A DNA stretch of 64,000 bases from Natrialbaceae archaeon AArc-T1-2. GTDB lineage: Archaea > Halobacteriota > Halobacteria > Halobacteriales > Natrialbaceae. Within the stretch, counting starts at the first letter, position 1, and every line of letters begins with the position of its first letter. The notes below the pieces were generated by a model. The model saw nothing but the letters and a program-made list of their open reading frames with translations. It was not told the DNA's origin and did not search any database. Below, piece after piece: positions 8,399 through 17,453 of the stretch. Location: assembly GCF_030273315.1 (NCBI RefSeq), contig NZ_CP127174.1, positions 1-64,000 on the forward strand. The letters run 5' to 3'. Made by a program: the position numbers and the translations under genes.

Positions 8399-9403
8399 TT
8401 AGCCCCGGAGGTCGAGGACCAGTTCCTCGCCGTCGCGTTCGAAGCTCGTCCCGAACGGTTCGGAGAGTTCGCGCATCCGATCGCGCGACCACGACGCCGC
8501 CGGCTCCGTAGCGCGGTAGACGGTACAGCGTTCGATCATCGTCGGGAACAGTCGAAGCGTCTCGATCGATCCCGTCTCCGACTCGAGCGTGGCCGTAAAC
8601 AGAAAACTCCGATCGTTGCGACGTTCGTGGTCGACGGCGTAGTCGTCGACGAAGTCGCCACAGTCGTACAGGACGGGAACGTCGTCGATCACCTCGATCC
8701 CCTGGAAGACGTGTGCGCTGTGGCCGTGGACGAGGTCGACGCCCTCGTCGACGAGAAACCGGGCGAACCGGCGGAACTCGGGTGGTGGCTCGGTAACCAT
8801 GTTCGGTCCCCAGTGTAGCGAGGCGACGAGCAGGTCCGGCTCCGTCGCGTTCGCGTCAGCGATCGCTTCGCCCGCTCGCTCTCTCGCGAGGTCGTCGTCG
8901 TCTCCGATGGGGACGTAGGCGGTCCCCGGCTCGTCGGGCCCGACCGCGTACTCCGGCGTGTTGTCGGTCAGCGAGACGAACGCGATCGTCACCCCATCGA
9001 CCTCGATCGTCGCCGGCGCGAACGCCTCGCCCTCGGTTCGACCCGCACCCGCGTGGGCGATCCCCGCCTCGGACAACTCCTCGAGCGTATCACGCATGGC
9101 GGGTTCCTCGAAATCCAGCACGTGGTTGTTCGCGAGCGCCGCAAACGAGACGCCGGCGTCGGTGAGTGCGGGTACGGCCCACGACGGATCGGCACGGAAA
9201 TGAAAGGGCCGGTGCGTTCGCGACCAGGGCGAGCCCCGCGTCGAGAGAGCACACTCGAGGTTGATCGCCAGCGCGTCGAGCGACCGGAGCCGCTCGCGGA
9301 CGTCGCCCCAGACCTCGCTGACGTCCCGGGTCCGGTACCGTTCGTCGACGAGTCGGCCGAGCATCACGTCGCCCGTCAGACCGAACCGGAGGGTGCCCGT
9401 CAT
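8399..9403 (-). CDS. CapA-family (PgsA-like) metallophosphatase-fold protein
   Basis: A 334-aa protein of the CapA / poly-gamma-glutamate synthesis family with a calcineurin-like fold. Motifs seen: FGLTGDVMLGR, INLECALS, ALANNHVLDF, ASLHWGPN and VHGHSAHVFQGIEV, in family order. In bacteria CapA is membrane-anchored, but here no signal peptide or membrane segment is present, so a cytoplasmic enzyme is likely. The ATG at 9403 gives MTGTLRFGLTGD directly before the first motif. No capsule polymerase (CapB/C) lies nearby, so a capsule role should not be assumed. Confidence 0.85.
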   Translation of the reverse strand: MTGTLRFGLTGDVMLGRLVDERYRTRDVSEVWGDVRERLRSLDALAINLECALSTRGSPWSRTHRPFHFRADPSWAVPALTDAGVSFAALANNHVLDFEEPAMRDTLEELSEAGIAHAGAGRTEGEAFAPATIEVDGVTIAFVSLTDNTPEYAVGPDEPGTAYVPIGDDDDLARERAGEAIADANATEPDLLVASLHWGPNMVTEPPPEFRRFARFLVDEGVDLVHGHSAHVFQGIEVIDDVPVLYDCGDFVDDYAVDHERRNDRSFLFTATLESETGSIETLRLFPTMIERCTVYRATEPAASWSRDRMRELSEPFGTSFERDGEELVLDLRG

Positions 9404-9732
9404 ACTCGCCCATCGTACGACATCCACCGAAATAAAGGGCCGTCCGTACATGCCGCGGCGGCTGTCACAAGTCGCGAGTGACGGTCTCGGGACGAGGGGT
9501 GGTGACCGTCGGCTGATCGCCGGCCGACTCCGGCGTGCGAACCGGACGCGTGGTCTCCGTATGGCTGACCATTCGTCCGCCATGCCCCGACTTTTGTGTA
9601 CACACCAACGATAATGTCTCTTCGGAAGAGCGTAGAAAAGGACATTCGTGTCGATATCGGGTCCAAAAGATCATACTTGCTCTATACACAAACGCTTTAG
9701 TACAGCGTTCGTTTGGGATAGGTGAGTAGAAG
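9404..9732. promoter_or_regulatory. glnA upstream region with three palindromes
   Basis: A 329-bp gap between capA-like and glnA starts. It holds TGTGTACACA (9595-9604), CTCTTC-G-GAAGAG (9618-9630), and AACGCT-7 nt-AGCGTT (9691-9709). The last lies 24-42 bp before the glnA ATG, just after a TATA-like CTATAC (about 9682-9687), so it would cover the transcription start. These are plausible operators for nitrogen control. No gene or RNA is evident in the rest. Confidence 0.5.
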
Positions 9733-11088
9733 ATGACGAACGGAAACCCGACTACGGCAGAACGCGACGTACTCGAAACGATCGAGGCGGAAGACGTCGA
9801 CTTCCTCCGTCTCCAGTTCACGGACATTCTCGGGACGGTCAAGAACGTCTCCGTCCCAGCTCGCCAGGCCGAGAAGGCGTTCACCGAGGGGATCTACTTC
9901 GACGGCTCCTCGATCGAGGGCTTCGTCCGCATCCAGGAGTCGGACATGCGCCTCGTCCCCGACCCGGAGACGTTCGCGGTCTTGCCCTGGCGGGCCAACG
10001 GCGAGAGCGCCGCCGCGCGGATGATCTGTGACGTCTACGACACCTCCACGGACGAACCCTTCGAGGGCGATCCACGCTACGTCCTCAAACAGGCACTCGA
10101 GCGCGCGAAAAAGCTCGGCTACACCGTCAACACCGCGCCCGAACCCGAGTTCTTCCTGTTCGAGGAAGATGAGGACGGTCGGGCGACGACCGAGACCGCA
10201 GACCACGGCGGCTACTTCGACGTTGCACCCAAGGACCTGGCGAGTGACGTCCGCCGGGACATCATCTACGGGCTCGAGGACATGGGCTTCGAGATCGAAG
10301 CCAGCCATCACGAGGTCGCCCGCGGCCAGTACGAGATCAACTTCGAGTACGACGACGCGCTCTCGACGGCGGACAACGTCGCGACCTTCCGGACCGTCGT
10401 TCGTGCGATCGCCGCCGAACACGACCTCCACGCGACGTTCATGCCGAAACCGATCCCGCGGATCAACGGCTCGGGCATGCACACCCACATGTCCCTGCTG
10501 ACCGAAGACGGCGAAAACGCCTTCCACGACGAAGACGACGAGTTCGACCTCTCGGAGACGGCCCACTCGTTTCTCGCGGGGATTCTCGAGCACGCCCCCG
10601 CGATCACGGCGGTCGCAAACCCCACCGTCAACAGCTACAAGCGCCTGGTGCCGGGCTACGAAGCGCCGGTCTACGTCGCCTGGTCCGATCGCAACCGATC
10701 GGCGCTAATCCGCAAACCCGCCGCACGGGTGCCTGCGGCCTCCCGAGTCGAACTGCGTTCGCCCGACCCCTCCTGTAACCCCTACCTCGCCTTCGCCGCC
10801 ATGATCCACGCCGGGCTCGACGGCATCGAGCGCGACCTCGAGGCACCCGAACCTGTCCGGGAGAACATCTACGAGTTCGACGAGGAAAAACGCGAAGAGT
10901 ACGGTATCGACACGCTGCCGGCGAACCTCGGCGACGCCGTCGCCGCCCTCGAGGACGACGACGTGATCTACGGCGCACTCGGCGAGCACGTCGCGCCGAA
11001 GTTCGTCGAAGCAAAGACCCAGGAGTTCGAGGAGTACATCGTCGAGGTCTCCGAGTGGGAACTCGGGCGCTACCTCGAGACGTTCTAA
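9733..11088 (+). CDS. glnA: Glutamine synthetase, type I
   Basis: A 451-aa ATP-dependent enzyme making glutamine from glutamate and ammonia, the main ammonia-assimilation step. The N-terminal beta-grasp domain includes [14 protein letters not shown] and the DGSSIEGF loop; the catalytic domain has [34 protein letters not shown] and [19 protein letters not shown], then [23 protein letters not shown]. Length is normal for the archaeal/GSI-alpha class. I did not see a clear adenylylation-site tyrosine motif. The ATG at 9733 follows a palindrome-rich promoter. The gene stands alone, with no lrp or amtB-glnK neighbour in the window. Confidence 0.97.
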   Translation: MTNGNPTTAERDVLETIEAEDVDFLRLQFTDILGTVKNVSVPARQAEKAFTEGIYFDGSSIEGFVRIQESDMRLVPDPETFAVLPWRANGESAAARMICDVYDTSTDEPFEGDPRYVLKQALERAKKLGYTVNTAPEPEFFLFEEDEDGRATTETADHGGYFDVAPKDLASDVRRDIIYGLEDMGFEIEASHHEVARGQYEINFEYDDALSTADNVATFRTVVRAIAAEHDLHATFMPKPIPRINGSGMHTHMSLLTEDGENAFHDEDDEFDLSETAHSFLAGILEHAPAITAVANPTVNSYKRLVPGYEAPVYVAWSDRNRSALIRKPAARVPAASRVELRSPDPSCNPYLAFAAMIHAGLDGIERDLEAPEPVRENIYEFDEEKREEYGIDTLPANLGDAVAALEDDDVIYGALGEHVAPKFVEAKTQEFEEYIVEVSEWELGRYLETF

Positions 11089-11115
11089 CGTCGCTCGTCG
11101 CCAGCTTCCGACGGG

Positions 11116-12144
11116 CTAGTCCCCGACGACCGGATCGCGCTCCCAGAAGTCGCTGTCTTTTTTCAGTTTCGGGACCCAGGTGTCTGTCGTCTTCGAGAGG
11201 AGGGTGACGTGGGAGGCAGGCACCTGTTTGAGTTCGGGGTGGTCGGGCATGTACTCGCCGACGCGTTCGGCAAACTCGACGACCGCCTCGTGGTCGGGCA
11301 TCGACGACCGATCGAGCCGGCCGCGAGAGTGACCGACGTGCATGTACGCCTTGAGTTCGACGAAGTCGGGATCGGCCCGCCGGAAGAGTCCGGCGTACCA
11401 GCCGGGGCTGTGCATGTTCTCGCCGTCGATCAGCGTCGTCCGCAGGACCGTGCGAGTCTCGTCTTTCGCCGCGAGGACGTCGAGCGTCTCGAGCAGTTTC
11501 TCCCAGGCGTCGTCCTCGGTGGCCTTGACGACCTGATCGAAGGTGTGACGCTCGGGAGCGTCGACGCTGACGTAGAGCTGGGTCGGATCACACTCCCGGA
11601 TCACGTCGGGCCGGGTGCCGTTCGAGACGAGGAACGTGGTGACGTCCCGGTCGTGAAACGCCTCGATGAGTTCGGACAGGTAGGGATACAGCGTCGGCTC
11701 GCCGTCGAGACTGATGGCGACGTGGCGTGGCTCCATCGCTTCCTCGAACACCTCACGGGGGACTTTCTCGTTACCGCCGAAGCCCGAGAGTAGCTTCTTC
11801 TGGAGGTCGATCGAGGCGTCGACGACGGCTTCGGGATCGTCCCACTCGACGTCGTCCATCTCGTAGGCGTGACCGCTGTGATCGCGCCAGCAGAAGACAC
11901 AGCGCTCGTTACAGCGGACGACCGGCGTCATCTGGATGCAGCGGTGGGACTCGATGCCGTACCAGATGTTCTTGTAACACTTCCCTTCGCCCCGCAGGGC
12001 GTTTTTCGTCCAGCCGCAGGTCTGGGCCGCCGTGTGGTTCTCGTTGTGGTAGTCCGGGTTCGAGACCTGCATCGGCCCGCCGTCGTCGTCCTCGTCGTCG
12101 GTGTCGACGCCCGCACCGACGCCCGTATCGGCGGAGTCGCTCAT
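11116..12144 (-). CDS. taw1: tRNA 4-demethylwyosine synthase (radical SAM, Taw1/TYW1)
   Basis: A 342-aa radical-SAM enzyme that condenses pyruvate carbon with N1-methylguanosine-37 of tRNA-Phe to make 4-demethylwyosine. The SAM cluster cysteines are in CNERCVFCWRD (C-x3-C-x2-C). A further N-terminal Cys pair (TCGWTKNALRGEGKC) could bind the second 4Fe-4S cluster known in TYW1. ISLDGEPTLYP and LVSNGTRPDV are typical of the family. The start ATG at 12144 precedes an acidic disordered tail of about 25 residues; MQVSNPDYHN is a possible later start. Converges on glnA, 27 bp apart. Confidence 0.93.
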   Translation of the reverse strand: MSDSADTGVGAGVDTDDEDDDGGPMQVSNPDYHNENHTAAQTCGWTKNALRGEGKCYKNIWYGIESHRCIQMTPVVRCNERCVFCWRDHSGHAYEMDDVEWDDPEAVVDASIDLQKKLLSGFGGNEKVPREVFEEAMEPRHVAISLDGEPTLYPYLSELIEAFHDRDVTTFLVSNGTRPDVIRECDPTQLYVSVDAPERHTFDQVVKATEDDAWEKLLETLDVLAAKDETRTVLRTTLIDGENMHSPGWYAGLFRRADPDFVELKAYMHVGHSRGRLDRSSMPDHEAVVEFAERVGEYMPDHPELKQVPASHVTLLSKTTDTWVPKLKKDSDFWERDPVVGD

Positions 12145-12315
12145 GTTGCCCTCGCTTGGACAGGGATCGTCAAAAGGCGTGTGGTGTTGATCGTCGGAAC
12201 TGGATCCGCCCAACGCGGAAAGAATCGACGCCACCCGTCGACGACAGACCCGTAAGCCCCCACATTGATCGATACCACACCATGCAGACGACTCCGGGTC
12301 CGCTGGTAGGTCGCG

Positions 12316-12459
12316 ATGGTCCGGAAAGCTATCACGTTCCGGACCGGCGAGTATCCGACCACGGAAGACGCGATGCTGGCCGCGGGCGCGTACACGCTGG
12401 TGCTTCTCGGACTGGTCACGCTGCTCTGGGTCTACTACTCGAGGGAACGGGTGGACTAG
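12316..12459 (+). CDS. 47-aa single-span membrane protein
   Basis: A short gene encoding MVRKAITFRTGEYPTTED, then a hydrophobic helix (about residues 20-41, AMLAAGAYTLVLLGLVTLLW), then YYSRERVD. It has a charged N-terminus, one membrane span and a short basic/acidic tail. It reads in typical haloarchaeal codons with G or C at third positions. It lies between divergent taw1 and the phosphatase gene. Function unknown. The clear helix boundaries and an in-frame TAG right after the charged tail argue for a real gene over chance. Confidence 0.6.
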   Translation: MVRKAITFRTGEYPTTEDAMLAAGAYTLVLLGLVTLLWVYYSRERVD

Positions 12460-12503
12460 AGACCGGACCGGCGGGCCGCCCGACCGAGACGGGCGACCGC
12501 GTT

Positions 12504-12583
12504 ATACTATCGGACGTAACTGTGTGACGATTCTCGCCACCCCGGTGCGGCGAGAATCTTTCACGACTTCCGTCCGGCAGTAT
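12504..12583. repeat. Palindromic intergenic element, ATACT...CGGACG arm type
   Basis: Outer arms ATACTATCGGACG (12504-12516) and CGTCCGGCAGTAT (12571-12583) pair at 11 of 13 positions. Inside is a perfect 10-bp stem, GATTCTCGCC (12529-12538) with GGCGAGAATC (12549-12558). The right arm runs into the TAA stop codon of the minus-strand phosphatase gene (12583-12585). As RNA it would form a strong hairpin at that gene's 3' end. Related arms occur at 27, 37322 and 58895. Confidence 0.8.
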
Positions 12584-13260
12584 TAGCTACCGTCCCGAAC
12601 GCGCTCGAGCACCGACAGGGTCCCGTCGGCGTGGGCCGTTTCCAGGACCTCGTCGGCCGCTGCCTTCGCTACCTCGTCGGCGTTCGAGACGGCGACGCTG
12701 TGGCCGACGACCTCGAAGGTGGCGGCGTCGTTCTCGGAGTCACCGACGGCGACCGTCTCCGCGAGGTCGAATCCGACCGCGTCGGCGACGGCCTCGACGC
12801 CCGCGCCCTTGTCGACGGCCGGATCCTTGACGTGGTAGGCGTAGCCGGAGTCGATCACCTCGAGGCCGTGTTCGGCCGCAAGTTCTCGCAGCGGCGTCTC
12901 TGGCTGGGAGTGCTCGACGGCGATTTCGGTCTCCCGCCAGCGGTTGACGGTGTCCTCTGGCCCCCACCCGAGCGAGTAGCCGGCGTCTTCGTAGGCTTCG
13001 GCGACCGCTCGGGGCGCGTCGGGATCGGCGGTGAAGTGGACCTCCTCGCCGGTGTAAACGACGCCGCCGTTCTCGGCGACGACGAGTTCGGGGATGCCGG
13101 CGAAGTGACAGAGTGCGACCGGGTACGGAAAGGCCTTCCCGGTGGCGAGAACGACGGGAGCGTCCCACGCACGAAGCGGATCGAAGATGCGCGGGTCGAT
13201 CCCCCATGTGTCGGGGCGGGTGAGCGTGCCGTCGATGTCCAGCACGAGCGGTGGCGTCAT
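12583..13260 (-). CDS. HAD hydrolase, phosphoglycolate phosphatase (archaeal type IIB)
   Basis: A 225-aa cytoplasmic HAD phosphatase. Motif I is LDIDGTLT at the N-terminus; motif II is in VVLATGKAF; motif III Lys is in [10 protein letters not shown]; motif IV is [12 protein letters not shown], with a C2B-type cap between. Archaeal relatives (e.g. TA0175) hydrolyse phosphoglycolate, and haloarchaeal homologues carry this name; substrate is inferred. The ATG at 13260 ([12 protein letters not shown]) is close to motif I as usual. The stop codon lies in the arm of a palindromic repeat. Confidence 0.85.
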   Translation of the reverse strand: MTPPLVLDIDGTLTRPDTWGIDPRIFDPLRAWDAPVVLATGKAFPYPVALCHFAGIPELVVAENGGVVYTGEEVHFTADPDAPRAVAEAYEDAGYSLGWGPEDTVNRWRETEIAVEHSQPETPLRELAAEHGLEVIDSGYAYHVKDPAVDKGAGVEAVADAVGFDLAETVAVGDSENDAATFEVVGHSVAVSNADEVAKAAADEVLETAHADGTLSVLERVRDGS

Positions 13261-13356
13261 GCTCGAGGCTCGGGGCGTGGCCATCCTAAATGGGACGGTT
13301 CCGGTGGGTGCGCGATTTCACACCGTTTATGCCGATCCGTCGCCCCTCTCGGAACA

Positions 13357-13884
13357 ATGACGAACCAGAAGCTCATCGACGCCTTGCGTGAGGCAGAGGC
13401 CGTCCAGTTCGGCGAGTTCGAACTCGTCCACGGCGGCACGAGCGAGTACTACGTCGACAAGTACCTCTTCGAGACCGACCCGCGCTGTCTCGAGTTAGTC
13501 GCCGAGGCCTTCGCCGAGCGGGTCGACGACGACGCGAAACTCGCGGGCGTCGCCCTCGGCGCGGTGCCACTCGCAGCTGCGACGAGCGTCGCCGCCGGCG
13601 TCCCCTACGTCATCGCACGCAAACAGCGCAAGGAGTACGGTACCGGGAACCTGATCGAGGGTCGCCTCGAGGAGGGTGAAGAGGTCGTCGTACTCGAGGA
13701 CATCGTCACGACGGGAACGAGCCTGGTCGAGGCCATCGAAGCGCTTCGGGAGGCGGGTGCGACCGTCGACCGCGCGCTCGTGGTCGTCGACCGCGAGGAG
13801 GGCGGTCGCGAGAACGTCGAGGACGCCGACGTCGAGATGGACGCACTCGTGACAGCAAGCGAGTTACTCGCCGACCGCGAGTAG
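13357..13884 (+). CDS. pyrE: Orotate phosphoribosyltransferase
   Basis: A 175-aa enzyme of pyrimidine synthesis joining orotate and PRPP to make OMP. The PRPP-binding motif is [13 protein letters not shown]; the flexible loop is [17 protein letters not shown], with conserved Lys and Arg. The N-terminal [18 protein letters not shown] is typical. This is the genuine OPRTase; the second phosphoribosyltransferase-like gene of the window (gfcR at 19622) has a DNA-binding N-terminus instead. The ATG at 13357 follows TATA-like TTTATGCC 25-30 nt upstream. Confidence 0.95.
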   Translation: MTNQKLIDALREAEAVQFGEFELVHGGTSEYYVDKYLFETDPRCLELVAEAFAERVDDDAKLAGVALGAVPLAAATSVAAGVPYVIARKQRKEYGTGNLIEGRLEEGEEVVVLEDIVTTGTSLVEAIEALREAGATVDRALVVVDREEGGRENVEDADVEMDALVTASELLADRE

Positions 13885-13934
13885 CAGTCGAATCCAAAGG
13901 TGTATGTCCGTCTCGCCACCTCGAAGCAAGTAGG

Positions 13935-14708
13935 ATGACAGATGTGAGCGTCATCGGCTGTGGAAACATGGGGAGTGCCCTCCTCGAGGGGCTCTCGGCG
14001 TCGGGTGAGTACACGTTGACGGCGTGTGACCTCGATCCGGACGCCCTCGAGGCGGTGTCCGCATACAGCTCGCGGACGACGTCGAACCTCGAGGAGGCGG
14101 CCGAAGCGGACGTCGTCGTCGTCGCCGTGAAACCCGGCGTCATCGAGAGCGTCCTCGCGGACCTCGAGCTGTCGCCGGAGCAGACGCTCGTCTCGATCGC
14201 GGCGGGCGTCGAAACGGCCACCCTCGAAGCGCACACCGACGCGACGGTCGTGCGCGTGATGCCGAACCTCGCTGCCGAGACGGGAACGATGGCCGCGGCG
14301 GTGACCGAACACAGCGTGACCGACGAGGTCCGGGACCTGCTCGATTCGGTCGGCGAGTACGTCGAGATCCCCGAAGCACAGATGGACATCGCGACCGCCG
14401 TCAACGGCAGCGGGCCGGCGTTCGTCTACCACCTCCTGGGCGCGATGGCCGAGGCCGGCGTCGAGGGCGGTCTCGAGCCCGAACAGGCCCGGGTTCTTGC
14501 CGCACAGACGTTCAAGGGGGCCGCCGAGACGGTCCTGCGCTCCGAGGACGACCTCGAGGCGATGATCGACGCGGTCTGTTCGCCAAACGGGACGACCATC
14601 GAGGGGATGAACGTCCTGTGGGACAGCGACGCGGACCGGGCGGTCACGGACGCAGTGATGGCAGCCGCAGAACGCTCCAGGGAACTCGCGGAGGGAGACG
14701 ATGAGTGA
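13935..14708 (+). CDS. proC: Pyrroline-5-carboxylate reductase
   Basis: A 257-aa NAD(P)H-dependent enzyme for the last step of proline synthesis. The N-terminus [17 protein letters not shown] is the Rossmann dinucleotide-binding motif. [30 protein letters not shown] and the C-terminal helix [13 protein letters not shown]...SPNGTT are family signatures. First gene of a three-gene operon. Its stop codon overlaps the proB start by 8 bases (ATGAGTGA, 14701-14708), so translation is probably coupled. Confidence 0.96.
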   Translation: MTDVSVIGCGNMGSALLEGLSASGEYTLTACDLDPDALEAVSAYSSRTTSNLEEAAEADVVVVAVKPGVIESVLADLELSPEQTLVSIAAGVETATLEAHTDATVVRVMPNLAAETGTMAAAVTEHSVTDEVRDLLDSVGEYVEIPEAQMDIATAVNGSGPAFVYHLLGAMAEAGVEGGLEPEQARVLAAQTFKGAAETVLRSEDDLEAMIDAVCSPNGTTIEGMNVLWDSDADRAVTDAVMAAAERSRELAEGDDE

Positions 14709-15534
14709 GACAGTCGCCCCGGACGCGATCGAACGGGCACGTGAGCTCGCGGCCGACGCCGACCGCGTCATCGTCAAGGCCGGCACGAACTCCCTGACCG
14801 ACGAGGACTCGAACTTGGACGACGAGAAACTCGACAAGCTCGTCGACGACCTCGCGGATTTGCTCGCACGGGACACGGAGGTCATCCTCGTCTCCTCGGG
14901 TGCGATCGGGGCCGGCAAGGGACGAGTGGACTACACCGGCGAGACCGTCGAGGAGTCCCAGGCGCTGTCGACCGTCGGACAGAGCCACCTGATGCGTCGC
15001 TATACGGAGAGTTTCGAACGGTACGACCGGAAGGTCGCCCAACTCCTGCTCACCCAGCACGACCTCGAGAACACCGACCGCTTTACGAACTTCCGGAACA
15101 CGATCGAGACGCTGCTGGAATGGGGCGTCGTCCCGATCATCAACGAGAACGACGCGGTCGCGACGAAGGAGATCCGCATCGGCGACAACGACATGCTCTC
15201 CTCGTCGGTCGCCATCGGCGTCGACGTCGACCTGCTTGTCACGCTGACCGACGTCGGCGGCGTCTACACGGGCAACCCCAAGCGGGACCCCGACGCCGAA
15301 CGCATCGAGGCCGTCGGCGACAACTACGACGAGGTCCAGGCCATCATCGACGAGAGCTCGAGTTCGACCTTCGGCGGCATCCAGACCAAGGTCCAGGGCG
15401 CACGCGAGGTCAGCGAACACGGCATCCCGGCGATCATCGCCAGGTCGACCGAGCCGGACGTGCTCGAGCAAATCGCTACTGGCAAGGAGGTCGGGACGCT
15501 ATTCGTCCCCATAAACGGTGTCACCGATGAGTGA
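14701..15534 (+). CDS. proB: Glutamate 5-kinase
   Basis: A 277-aa amino-acid kinase that phosphorylates glutamate for proline synthesis. Motifs: [12 protein letters not shown] near the N-terminus, [37 protein letters not shown] and [18 protein letters not shown]. Bacterial ProB usually carries a C-terminal PUA domain of about 100 residues; this protein stops after the kinase domain, like other short archaeal forms, so proline feedback may differ. Overlaps proC at its start and proA at its end by the same 8-base string. Confidence 0.95.
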   Translation: MSETVAPDAIERARELAADADRVIVKAGTNSLTDEDSNLDDEKLDKLVDDLADLLARDTEVILVSSGAIGAGKGRVDYTGETVEESQALSTVGQSHLMRRYTESFERYDRKVAQLLLTQHDLENTDRFTNFRNTIETLLEWGVVPIINENDAVATKEIRIGDNDMLSSSVAIGVDVDLLVTLTDVGGVYTGNPKRDPDAERIEAVGDNYDEVQAIIDESSSSTFGGIQTKVQGAREVSEHGIPAIIARSTEPDVLEQIATGKEVGTLFVPINGVTDE

Positions 15535-16858
15535 GAAATCGATCGAAACCAAGGTAGCGGAGGCAGAGAGCGCCGCCTTAGAGCTCGCAACGCTTCCCGA
15601 CGAGAAGCGCCGCGCCGGCCTCGAGGCGGTCGCCGACCTGATCGACGAGCGCCACGAGGAGATCCTCGCGGCAAACGAGAAAGACGTCGCCGAAGGCGAG
15701 CGGATGCTCGAGGAGGGGGAGTACACGCAGGCACTCGTCGACCGCCTGAAACTCTCCGAGTCGAAACTCGAGGACATCTCCGAGATGGTCAGAAGCGTCG
15801 CCGCCCAGGAGGACCCCCTCGAGAAGACCCTGGAGGCGCGACGGCTCGACGAGAACCTGGAACTGTACAAGGTCGCCGTCCCCATCGGCGTCGTCGGGAC
15901 GGTCTTCGAGTCCCGACCCGATGCGCTGGTCCAGATCGCCGCGCTCGGGCTCAAATCCGGCAACGCCGTCATCCTCAAGGGCGGCAGCGAGGCCGCCCAC
16001 TCCAACCGGGTGCTGTTCGAAATCATCGAGGAGGCCACCGCCGACCTGCCGACCGGCTGGGCCCAGCAGATCGAGGCCCGCGAGGACGTCGACGCGATGC
16101 TCGAGATGGACGACGCGATCGACCTGCTGATGCCACGGGGTAGCTCGGCGTTCGTCTCCTACATCCAGGACAACACGAGCATCCCCGTACTCGGCCACAC
16201 CGAGGGGATCTGTCACGTCTTCGTCGACCGCGAGGCCGACCTCGAGATGGCCGAAGACATCGCCTTCGACGCGAAGGTCCAGTATCCGGCGGTCTGTAAC
16301 GCCGTCGAGACGCTACTGGTCCACGAGGACGTCGCCGCAGACTTCCTCCCCGGAATCGTCGAACGCTACGAGGAGGCCGGTGTCGAACTGCGTGGCGACG
16401 AACTGACCCGCGAAGTCGTCGACGTCGACGCGGCGACCGAGGAAGACTGGGACACCGAGTACGGCGACCTCGAGCTCTCGATTGCGGTCGTCGACTCGCT
16501 GTCGGCGGCGATGGACCACATCACGACCCACGGCTCGAAACACACCGAGTCGATCGTCACCGAGGACGACGACCGCGCCGCGACGTTCATGCGCGGGCTC
16601 GACTCCGCGAGCGTCTACCACAACGCCTCGACGCGATTCGCCGACGGCTACCGCTACGGCCTCGGCGCGGAGGTCGGCATCAGCACTGGAAAAATCCACG
16701 CCCGGGGTCCAGTCGGACTGGAGGGACTGACGACGTACAAGTACCACCTCGAGGGCGACGGCCACCTCGTCGCCACCTACGCCGGCGAGGACGCGAAACC
16801 GTACCGCCACGAGGAGTTCGACGGAGAGTGGACGTCCGGGACGCTCTCCGACGAGTAA
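15527..16858 (+). CDS. proA: Glutamate-5-semialdehyde dehydrogenase (gamma-glutamyl phosphate reductase)
   Basis: A 443-aa NADPH-dependent enzyme reducing glutamyl 5-phosphate. Seen: [48 protein letters not shown], and the catalytic Cys in [38 protein letters not shown] is near the C-terminus. The ATG at 15527 was chosen over the frame-open start at 15518 because it gives [10 protein letters not shown] and forms the ATGAGTGA overlap with proB. Last gene of the proCBA operon. Confidence 0.96.
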   Translation: MSEKSIETKVAEAESAALELATLPDEKRRAGLEAVADLIDERHEEILAANEKDVAEGERMLEEGEYTQALVDRLKLSESKLEDISEMVRSVAAQEDPLEKTLEARRLDENLELYKVAVPIGVVGTVFESRPDALVQIAALGLKSGNAVILKGGSEAAHSNRVLFEIIEEATADLPTGWAQQIEAREDVDAMLEMDDAIDLLMPRGSSAFVSYIQDNTSIPVLGHTEGICHVFVDREADLEMAEDIAFDAKVQYPAVCNAVETLLVHEDVAADFLPGIVERYEEAGVELRGDELTREVVDVDAATEEDWDTEYGDLELSIAVVDSLSAAMDHITTHGSKHTESIVTEDDDRAATFMRGLDSASVYHNASTRFADGYRYGLGAEVGISTGKIHARGPVGLEGLTTYKYHLEGDGHLVATYAGEDAKPYRHEEFDGEWTSGTLSDE

Positions 16859-16968
16859 GAGCTCTCGAGTGCGGTCGGTTTGAATCGTTTTTCTCCGACC
16901 TCATACCCGGGGAGCGTCAATTGAGAAACCGAATCGATGTTTGTCGCGTTGCCCACCCTACGAACGGC

Positions 16969-17133
16969 TCACTCGACCGGTTCGACCGCCTCCTCACCGC
17001 AGTGAGGACAGTTCGAATCGTCTTTCGCCACTCGTTCCTCGCAGGCCCGACAGACGTACTCGGCTTCCTTTCCGGCGATGAACGACTGTTTCGTTTCTTC
17101 GAACTTCTCCCCGGCCTTCCTGAATAAACTCAT
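16969..17133 (-). CDS. 54-aa zinc-ribbon protein
   Basis: A small protein, MSLFRKAGEKFEETKQSF, followed by a ribbon with YVCRACEERV and NCPHCGEEAVEPVE (C-x2-C...C-x2-C), predicted to bind one zinc ion. Haloarchaea have many such micro-zinc-finger proteins; their roles are mostly unknown. The ATG at 17133 was preferred over an upstream in-frame ATG at 17160. An A/T-rich stretch (GAATAATATATCG read on the minus strand, about 17173-17186) lies upstream as promoter. Confidence 0.75.
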   Translation of the reverse strand: MSLFRKAGEKFEETKQSFIAGKEAEYVCRACEERVAKDDSNCPHCGEEAVEPVE

Positions 17134-17453
17134 TGTTTGAGGCAGGCTATCGATCCGCATAAGCGTTGGGTCGATATATTATTCGATCTATTGACGACCG
17201 AATAAAGAAAGCAAGAGTCGACGAGTCTGCCTGCTGGCAGACGGGGACGTTCCGATCGGGAACGACAAAACCGTCTCTACGCGTCATCACAACGCTTTTA
17301 TCTCGCTCGAGAGTAGCCGTAGCTACGATGGTAGGTGTCCGCTTTACAGGGGCTTTCGCCCGTTTTTAACCCACACCTACCGCCGGCATCGTCGGTCGCA
17401 ATCGGCGAGTCGGCGGCCCGAGCGGACACGCCACCGGGGTTCTCACTACAGCC
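17134..17453 (+). promoter_or_regulatory. thrS promoter and structured leader (possible attenuator)
   Basis: A TATA-like CTTTTATCT (about 17296-17304) is followed by a hairpin GTAGC-CGTA-GCTAC (17313-17326). Two mutually exclusive 9-bp pairings then share bases 17335-17338: GGTAGGTGT (17330-17338) with ACACCTACC (17373-17381), or GTGTCCGCT (17335-17343) with AGCGGACAC (17421-17429). Inside the first lies GGGC-TTTC-GCCC (17350-17361) followed by GTTTTT (17362-17367), which resembles a terminator. The thrS ATG is at 17454. The bases before 17290 also contain the minus-strand promoter of the zinc-ribbon gene. Confidence 0.6.
17328..17369 (+). CDS. Possible 13-codon leader peptide upstream of thrS
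   Basis: ATG at 17328 sits about 27 nt after the TATA-like box, where a leaderless start would be. It encodes MVGVRFTGAFARF and ends at TAA 17367-17369. Codon 7 is ACA, a Thr codon rarely used in this GC-rich genome. The frame covers the 5' arm of both alternative stems and the whole GGGC/GCCC hairpin. It could be translated to sense threonyl-tRNA supply, but it is short enough to be chance. Confidence 0.3.
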   Translation: MVGVRFTGAFARF

